This document shows positions 56,846 through 64,000 of a stretch of DNA of 64,000 bases, one piece after another. Numbering within the stretch: position 1 is the stretch's first letter; each line of letters starts with the position of its first letter. A model generated the notes under the pieces. It saw only the letters and a list, made by a program, of their open reading frames with translations, searched no databases and was not told where the DNA came from. Made by a program: the position numbers and the translations under genes. Source of the DNA: Liolophura sinensis (taxonomy: Eukaryota > Mollusca > Polyplacophora > Chitonida > Chitonidae); assembly GCF_032854445.1 (NCBI RefSeq), contig NC_088296.1:26924667-26988666 (forward strand). The letters are read 5' to 3'.

Positions 56846-59640
56846 GTATTACATCCCTTTTGAACAGTTCCGATGTCAGGGTTCAAATTAGGGATTCAGG
56901 CCGTTCTTCGGGTAAAGTATCTCCAAACGTTCAAAAAAAAAACCTATGTCATTACTAAATATAGCTGAGAAAACAGCGTTGCCGGGGTTCAAGCCAGTGT
57001 TTCCGACCTATGCGGCGACACTTCCGTTTATGAATGGGGATAAAAACAGCTTTGTTAGAAAGCCTGCATTCTTCTTACGCATCCATACATTGTGTGTACC
57101 ATATAGCATGTACATGTGTATGTGCCATCATAGCCAACATGGCCGCCAGGTCATGTGATTGAGCGCACCCAAGTATCTGCTCGCTAAAGTTTATCTCCCG
57201 GTCTACTGCATACTAATGTTTGCACATTTCTGCCTTGCCATTTTAACTTTAGCTAACATATTTTTACCAAATAGCGAGTTTCTACAGTTTTCAACTCAGA
57301 TAATTCTCACGAACAAATCGATCTTACCTAGGCTTTGTGCAACTACAGTTTTAATTCCAGCTCAATCGCATCAGCCGTTCTGCAGAGCAACCGAACATGG
57401 CCGCTGAATGACGTCATCAAAACTTCATGTCTTTGCGTGAAACATTCTGACGTTTCATAGATGTCTCAAAATAAAACTCCACAATTTTACTGAGAATGAT
57501 AATATTCCGAGCAGATACAATAGGGATATAAACATGTATATGTGTGTGTCTTAATAGAACACTCGATGATTTTCTACGATATATACATGTACGTACTTAT
57601 TAACAGAAACGCATGGTGAGGTTGGGCGATGTTCTGAGTACGTGTATCTCCGTATACAATGGTCGGTGAAGTTGTAAGAATTGCATGCCCTGTAAGCAGA
57701 ATGTTGGGTGGGATAAAATTTTCTCGGCTCTTCATCCTGGCCGAGGTTAAAAAAAATTCCAAACATGGGAGACGTTGATTTGAGTTGTCCAGTTCGAAAG
57801 TTGAAACGGCTGAATCACTCTTGAAAGATGGTTTATCAATGCTGGATTTGACATATTATATTTGGGGGGTTTAGGGAATGGGTGGTTAGCAAAAGTAGAG
57901 TAAGGATCGAGCCGTTTTTTTTTGTTGTGTTTTTATGTGACCAAAGCTGATCGTTACGGTAGGAACGCTAAGCTTTGGGCTACTGTACGACAGTAGTCAG
58001 CATCGTTGTGGAAGGTTATGGTATCTTTTTCTTTTCTGGAAAAAAGGCTCTAATATTAAGGTACATATTTTACTATTTTTAAGGATCATTGATATGAACA
58101 ATTCGCGAACACTTTCTGCTGTCCAAATCTTTTTCTCGGCATTTTCATATGCATTAATGTACATGTACTTCCATATCCAGCCCCCAAAATGACACGTGAC
58201 TCCGGGTGCAAAACCAGCGAGCTAATGTAAGTTTGGTGTCCAAAAACATGAAAAAAAAAAAAAAAAATGTAAGAAGGAAATAATTTACACCCTAAACAGA
58301 AGTGTACAACAGCCTTGCTCTTGAAAATTTCCACATACTGGCGGTCCATCCCGTGTATAGAGCTTATGACAGAGAATCTACTGTTGACGGCGTCTTACAG
58401 CATTATGAATAATACACGTTTCCGGAACAAACAGGTTTGTTTGTTTTTTTCTTTTTTTCGTGTAGGCCTGGGGCCGGTTTCATGAAGCACACTTAGCCTA
58501 GTAAACCCTCAACTACCATGACAACGTATAGAGGGCACTTTGCTGAGGGGTTCAGGTCATGCTAAGATAGGCCACTTCGGTGTTCTAAAGCTTAGCGCAT
58601 CCGCCTGGAGAAACACTGAGAGAGAGAGACACTAAAATCAGGTATAACACAACTAGATGTCCAAGATTCCGTTATACTTTGGGACTGTCTTAGTGTGAGC
58701 ATACCCCTAACAAATTTTGTTACATGCAGATGGCATGTTAGATTTGAACTTAGAGATTGCATTAATGAAAGGCTCTGGGTCATTGTGCGGCGATGGTGCG
58801 CTAACCACCTCCGTCACCTAAATTTCCCTTGACTTTGGGACTGCTTTACATTAAACATACCTTTAACAAATTTTGTTACCTGCGGATGGCATGAGCTGGA
58901 CTTGAGACCGCATTGGTGAAAGGCTTGTGGGCCATTGAACTGCCCTGGTGCGCTAACCACCTTGGCGACCCAGACTTCTACAGACTTGACAGAAAACTTA
59001 TAAGTGGCCCCATAACGTGGATGGATAAATCAAACCAAATGCGTCACTTAAAACAGACACTAAACTTTACGTGAAATGCTGTACGTAAAGCCTCACCAAG
59101 ATAATGATCAACAACAAAAACCTGTATATAATAAAACTTTTGTTTATAACATTATAATTTCTGAACACTATGGGGTAAGACAGCACTTACAGTGTGGCTT
59201 AAAATAGTTTGCCACAGTCCTGTCATTTACCACGCGACTAAAAATCATCTTTGTTTTTTTTCATATACATACATTTACATATGTACAAACACAATCACAT
59301 ACGTAAGGTAAAATACGGGAGGCTGGGTTTTCTAAAAGACCACACGTAAGCTGACGACCAAGACACTGGCTGTGAAATGTTATGTGTCATTATCTGCTAC
59401 CGTATTTCCCCTAAAGTTTAGCATGTTAAAATGCACTTTCAGAAGCATCTGATGGCCTTAAGTGCTTTTACATAAGATTTTCTGATAACAAAAGAATCGA
59501 AACTTCACACAAAATCTTAAGTGACTCTATACGGTAAATGAACACACCAGGATCAAGCAAAATGTGTTATCTTAAAATGCCAAACTCTAGGGAAAATACG
59601 GCATCACACGTACTTAGGTCACTACTGTCATTTCACAGGG
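56846..59640. other. No gene seen; scattered repeat fragments
   Basis: A GGGGCCGGTTTCATGAAGCA element lies at about 58470-58590; this word is common in invertebrate interspersed repeats. Two minus-strand SINE-head-like fragments lie at 58735-58840 and 58880-58975 (both with GGTGCGCTAACCACCT). No exon-like continuation of the GRDP pseudogene was found. Confidence 0.5.
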
Positions 59641-59810
59641 TAGTATCAAGCGTAACAAGTGTTCACCCTATACTCAATTCACTGACCAAATTTCACCCAG
59701 TAGTACCAAGCGTAATAACCGTTCACCCTATACTTAATTCACTGACCAAATTTCACCCAGTAGTATCAAGCGTAATAAGCGTTCACCCTATACTCAATTC
59801 ACTGACCAAT
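59641..59810. repeat. 60-bp tandem repeat, nearly three units
   Basis: Period of exactly 60 with few differences: TAGTATCAAGCGTAA, GTTCACCCTATACTCAATTC, ACTGACCAAATTTCACCCAG. The third unit is cut short. Confidence 0.97.
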
Positions 59811-60364
59811 CTTTCAATATTTACCATGTTGTCCTAATAAGCCAAACGGCAGTTTCAGTTTATGCATCAGTGCACATGACAAAAATGGGTCATACGTGGG
59901 ATAAACAAGGGTCATTCATGCTTTTTTTCCCCAGCATTCCAGACTTGGACAAATGCCAAATATTCAGCCCACGCCTAATTTGTATGTGTATTTTTGTCTG
60001 ATTTCAACTTGAAAATATGTTTGAGCCCATTTAAAGTCTCGGGGCTCCCATAAAACGCACAAAGCTTGCTGAAATGTGTGACTGATGATGGTTAAAATGC
60101 TTTAACCTAGCAACGTGGACTTGTTTGTCCCACAGAGAAGATATCTCAGTCATGCGCTCTGAAAACAGCTATCTAGCTTATACTTCGCATTAAAACTCCT
60201 GCAGGACGAATGGGTCAATCCCCCTAATACTGGCTAGGCCTGCTAATATCAACATGTACAGTACAAGAAAAATGTGGAATTTGATTTTCAACTCCTCGTT
60301 TAAACACAACTGAACACTGTGTTCACAAGGAAACATCTTAAGAGCTGCACTGGGTAAAAGAGAA
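59811..60364. other. No gene seen
   Basis: Unassigned sequence. Confidence 0.45.
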
Positions 60365-60478
60365 CATTCCATGTGGGTGTGTGTGACACACACCGGAGGT
60401 AGCATACCTACGACCTTTAACCATTCCATGTGGGTGTGTGTGACACACACCGGAGGTAGCATACCTACGACCTTTAAC
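60365..60478. repeat. Perfect 57-bp tandem duplication
   Basis: Two copies (60365-60421 and 60422-60478) identical at every base. Each holds the short palindrome GTGTGTGTGACACACAC. Very recent, or an assembly effect. Confidence 0.97.
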
Positions 60479-60907
60479 CTGAAAGGCACTGGCCACGACA
60501 TTTGTACTGTTATGTACACGTGTGTGGAAATGGTATAGAAATGGCTGACAGGAATCTGGGTTGATATTTGGTGAAAATTTCCCAGGTATCATAGACATAT
60601 GGTGGGGCAGGGTGGAGTTTCTCCAACACTTACCATTGAACATTCACGAAAAGATATGGCCCTTTTCATGAAAAAAATCTTACACGCAAATTAATTTTGG
60701 TTTTTAAATATGTCCAGTTACTTGTGCAATGCAGGCTGTATATCTTATTTATAAAATGTATTTAATTTCTCTGGAAATCACTTGTGGGTTCAAGAGGTTA
60801 GGCTCCTGGGAGCATATTTTACAAAGCCAGAGTGGACAAAAGTCAAAATTTGAAATCTGATTTATACACTTATTTTTGGAACCCATACGTTAAAATTTGT
60901 TGTTTTT

Positions 60908-61120
60908 TTTTTTTCCATTTTATTGTGAGTTTTATGCCGTACTCAAGAATATTCCAGCGGCAGCCAGCATTATGGCAGAAGGAGGCCCATCACCCTCCAC
61001 AGGTTGCTGTCAGACCTTCCCACGTACAACCGGAAAGGAATCCAACATGAGCAATCGCACGGGTGTTGGGTGACTATGCTGCGCTAGAATGCTAACCACT
61101 AGGCCACGGAGGTCTTATAA
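60908..61120 (-). mobile_element. SINE, family A, near full length
   Basis: On plus: TTTTATGCCGTACTCAAGAA, CAGCCAGCATTATGGCAG, CCACAGGTTGCTGTCAGACC, ending in the head AATGCTAACCACTAGGCCAC. It lies just downstream of the CARNMT1 3' end. Confidence 0.85.
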
Positions 61121-61371
61121 GTTAAAACATACTGGAGGTTTAAAGTTTTGACTCATTTCAAAACTGGTTTGAGTAATTGGCCCCTAAATCCTCTCTTATG
61201 CTGGGATATCCGAAACTGCAACACACCACCCTGCCCTGCCCTGCCCCGCCCCCCTGGGCCCGGACTCAATTTATAAAACTTGATTCACTACAAAATAGAT
61301 TTCTCCCACATTAGTTCATTAGTTGACAGAGGTAAGACGGCTGTCTTCAGGCTTCAAATCCGTGAATACAT

Positions 61372-61377
61372 TTTATT
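61372..61377 (-). terminator. CARNMT1: Polyadenylation signal of CARNMT1
   Basis: AATAAA on the minus strand, 74 bases past the TGA at 61451-61453. Confidence 0.6.
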
Positions 61378-61450
61378 TTCTTTCACCCTGCAGAGGGGAG
61401 ATAATTCCAGGGGCAGATAACTCCACACAGCCTCACCATCGTATGTCTCT

Positions 61451-63776
61451 TCACAAGGGTTTGCGCACAACAAAGAATACGGAGTTGTACTGATAGGTCA
61501 GCATGGAGTGAACGTTCTGAGTGTAGGTGGACTTGACAGACAGCTCCTCTTTCTGAAAACAAACATTTAATCATTTATCTGACGGCTGTTTACGCCAAAT
61601 TTAAGAAATCTTCACCTGATGCAAGATGGTTTGAACCCGTACTCATAGTACATATGCCCCCCTTTATGCCCCCCTTTAACCCCCCCCCCCATTTACGCCC
61701 CCTTCACGCCACTGCCACCACACTAGACAGGCATGAAACACGTAGGCCTGTTTAGATTTACTCGCATCACTGTAGTTCAATTAAATTAAAATGTTGAGGT
61801 CTATTTTCAACGATTTCTAATTTTCTACTTGCCTCATAGGCAGGTAAATATTAAAAATTGTTGAAAATAGACCTAAACATTTAATTTAATTGAATGAACA
61901 TCACTGGTGTCCTTGTCCAGAACTATCTGATCAGCATTCATCAATAAATTGGTTCCAGAGATTGGACAGAATCACCCCGTGCATACATTACATGTACTTT
62001 AGGTAAAATCAATGCATTTCTATAGGCCTACAGTATCAATAGAACCAAAGGTTGAGGTAGATTTTTCTGTTGCCTTAAATCACTTCCTGCCTCATCGCCA
62101 TGACACCAGTGACCTTGGCATAGTTCCAAATTTCTGTACAAAATTTGCTAGAGATGGCAGTGATGTAAAACGAACATAGAAAGAGGCGCATGCGCCTTAT
62201 TGGGTATGGTGTGAACCACCGACCTTTGACCTTATCATCGAACGGTGATGAGGTTTGTAGGTAATGTATGATCAAGTAACCAATAGAGAGTGCGGAGGAA
62301 TCTAAAATTTCTCTGTTCAAAACAAAACAAAACAAAATAATAACAATATCATATCATAAAAAATGAAGAGAAATCCGGCAAAACTGTTTCAATCTTCACT
62401 ATCAGTGTTACAATAAGGGCATATCAAGGGAAAACTTGCCGGGGAAGACAGTAACCAGTTATTTTACATCAAAATCGGAGGCACACCAAGAGCAAGTAAG
62501 AAGATGGAGATATAATTCAACAAAAATACAATTAGAGAAATTAATCAGATAGTATTGCTAGTCAAATAAGGAAAGTACTACCATTTGTCTATTTACAGGC
62601 AAATTTACCATATAAACAATACAGCCAAACCAGCATGACCACATGATGAAGTCTACCTCTTCAAACACGTCCTACACATTACGATTATTAGAGATTATTC
62701 ATTGGTAACGAGTTTTTCTTGAGTATTTAGGGGTTCTATTTTTCAATACTACTAGTTTTTTGCAATCAGTATTTATATTACCATAAGCATATCCAAATGT
62801 CATTTTTATTCATTTTTTATTTATCCGACTGTTTGTTAAATCTTTACTCAACAATTTTCCATTTACACACTTGTCAAGGGCCTGACAGTGGCCACTTGAC
62901 AAGAGCCTGACAGTGGCCACTTGTCAAGGACCTGACAGTGGCCGCTTTCCAAGGGCCTGACAGTGGCCGCTTGTCAAGGGCCTGACTGGCCGCCTGTCAA
63001 GGGCCTGACAGTGGCCGCCTGTCAAGGGCCTGGCAGTGGCCGCCTGTCAAGGGCCTGGCACTGGACGCCTGTCAAGGGCCTGGCACTGGCCGCCTGTCAA
63101 GGGCCTGGCAGTGGCCGCCTGTCAAGGGCCTGGCAATGGCTGCTTGTCAGCGCTTTATTAAACAAAACAACAACACCAGATTAAATGAATAAATGCATCA
63201 ATAAATGACGCCATACAAAGTTTAAAAAGCACAATTTTTGTTTTCGTAACATGGCATGAAAGAGATATGGCAGTACGCAAAATCACACATGCTGAGAAAG
63301 TTGAAAGCCATTTTGATTAAAGACGCATGAGTTATTTCTATAACCTGAGAACACACCTGTTTCAGCTAATACACACTGTACATATAACACCCGACCCCAT
63401 ATGCCTTTTACAAAACTTATGTACCTGGGGTACGAGTGGCACGACATCATGTCTCTGATTGTTTTAAGATGGCACATCCCATGGCCTCATGAGAATTTCA
63501 GGCTGAACTTTTTTAACTGAGTTAGATGTCAGATAAAAATCACTATAGCTGTTTAGGCCCTGTTCCAGCCCTCTTCCTCATAACTCAGGCTATGATTGTT
63601 TATTGTCTTTTCTGTTAGACCGTCTGAACCAGCCACTTTCCAATCAGCATCTTAAAAACAGATTATACTCACCTCAAACTCGAAACCAAACTTAAGGATA
63701 ATAGACCGGACTTCCTCGTAACTCAGTTCTATAGAGTGCTCATTTGGCACTTCTGCAAAATGGTACAACAGAGGAC
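61451..63776 (-). CDS. CARNMT1: Carnosine N-methyltransferase, last two coding exons
   Basis: Exons 63776-63673 and 61552-61451 (TGA) have consensus acceptors (TTCTCTCCAG, TTGTTTTCAG) and a GTGAGT donor, and join in phase 0. They encode the C-terminal 68 residues: [57 protein letters not shown]. This matches the conserved end of CARNMT1 (GPLLYHF, ELSYE, a FVVRKP terminus), an S-adenosylmethionine-dependent enzyme that methylates carnosine to anserine. The SAM-binding core lies beyond the right edge. The intron between the two exons carries a foldback and a 25-bp minisatellite. Confidence 0.9.
61775..61896. repeat. Foldback (inverted repeat) element in the last CARNMT1 intron
   Basis: Two arms of about 46 bp flank a loop of about 28 bp. 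The left arm has TTAGGTCTATT-like sequence (ATGTTGAGGTCTATTTTCAA); the right arm is its near-perfect reverse complement (TTGAAAATAGACCTAAACAT). Arms are A/T-rich at the tips. MITE-like, with no evident target-site duplication. Confidence 0.85.
61897..62871. other. CARNMT1 intron sequence without features
   Basis: A/T-rich intronic sequence with an AACAAAACAAAACAAAATAA run near 62320. No other feature seen. Confidence 0.5.
62872..63152. repeat. 25-bp minisatellite in the last CARNMT1 intron
   Basis: About 11 units of GTCAAGGGCCTGACAGTGGC plus CGCTT or CGCCT. The left half has GACAGTGG, the right half GGCAGTGG, showing a gradient of variants. GC-rich against A/T-rich surroundings. Confidence 0.96.
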
Positions 63777-63887
63777 CTGGAGAGAAAACAGAAACTGTAT
63801 TCAATTAAACCATCTGAGACATTGCTTTTCCTGTCTCCTGCCAACTCAACTTTACCCCCTTCTGCTTACATTTTAAAACCCAGGGGG

Positions 63888-64000
63888 CTTCCATGGCTCA
63901 GTTGGTTAGCATGCTAGCGCAGAGTGATGACCCAGGAGTCTCTCACCAATGCGGTCGCTGTGAGTTCAAGTTCAGCTCATACTGGCTTCCTCTTTGGCTA
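63888..64000 (+). mobile_element. SINE, family A, 5' half, cut by the window edge
   Basis: Clear tRNA-like head: CCATGGCTCAGTTGGTTAGC (A-box) and GTGAGTTCAAGTTC (B-box), then CAGCTCATACTGGCTTCCTC. It lies in CARNMT1, upstream of the penultimate exon on the gene strand. Confidence 0.88.

Overview
The window is eukaryotic nuclear DNA from an animal, most likely a mollusc or another lophotrochozoan. The genes are split by GT-AG introns with correct phases. tRNA-derived SINEs are abundant, LINE fragments are decayed, and there are many minisatellites. The species cannot be fixed from the sequence. Four protein-coding loci are supported, all on the minus strand, plus one pseudogene on the plus strand. 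Together the coding exons make up only about 8.5% of the window.

Layout. (1) 1-1353: a gene cut by the left edge. It encodes a protein with no signal peptide, made of an acidic N-terminus, a PDZ-like domain and a beta-trefoil most like the IL-1/FGF fold. A TATA box and initiator lie upstream, with two textbook NF-kappaB sites. (2) 1.9-13.4 kb: repeat-rich DNA with SINEs, a decayed RNase H-bearing LINE containing a FLYWCH zinc-finger remnant, and a minisatellite of about 64-bp units. (3) 17.6-24.9 kb: a complete six-exon TRIM gene (RING, two B-boxes, coiled coil, B30.2/SPRY), with a 2-kb array of about 43-bp units in its last intron. A probable promoter and non-coding first exon lie near 27.1 kb, inside a 1.5-kb segment duplicated at 31.1-32.6 kb. 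(4) 27.5-40.9 kb: a second decayed LINE, SINEs and unassigned DNA. (5) 40.9-49.2 kb: a complete four-coding-exon gene of the glycine-rich-domain (DUF1399/GRDP-like) family, with a Gly/Cys tail and introns full of tandem repeats. (6) 50-61 kb: tandem arrays, SINEs and an inverted, broken copy of the GRDP gene at 56.4-56.8 kb. (7) 61.4-63.8 kb: the last two coding exons of carnosine N-methyltransferase (CARNMT1), which continues past the right edge.

The genes do not form an operon or an evident pathway. The IL-1-like gene and the TRIM gene both belong to classes used in innate immunity, and the first has a promoter built like a Rel/NF-kappaB target. That gene is the best candidate here for something undescribed. 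Its immune role is inference; its exon structure and promoter sites are read directly from the sequence.
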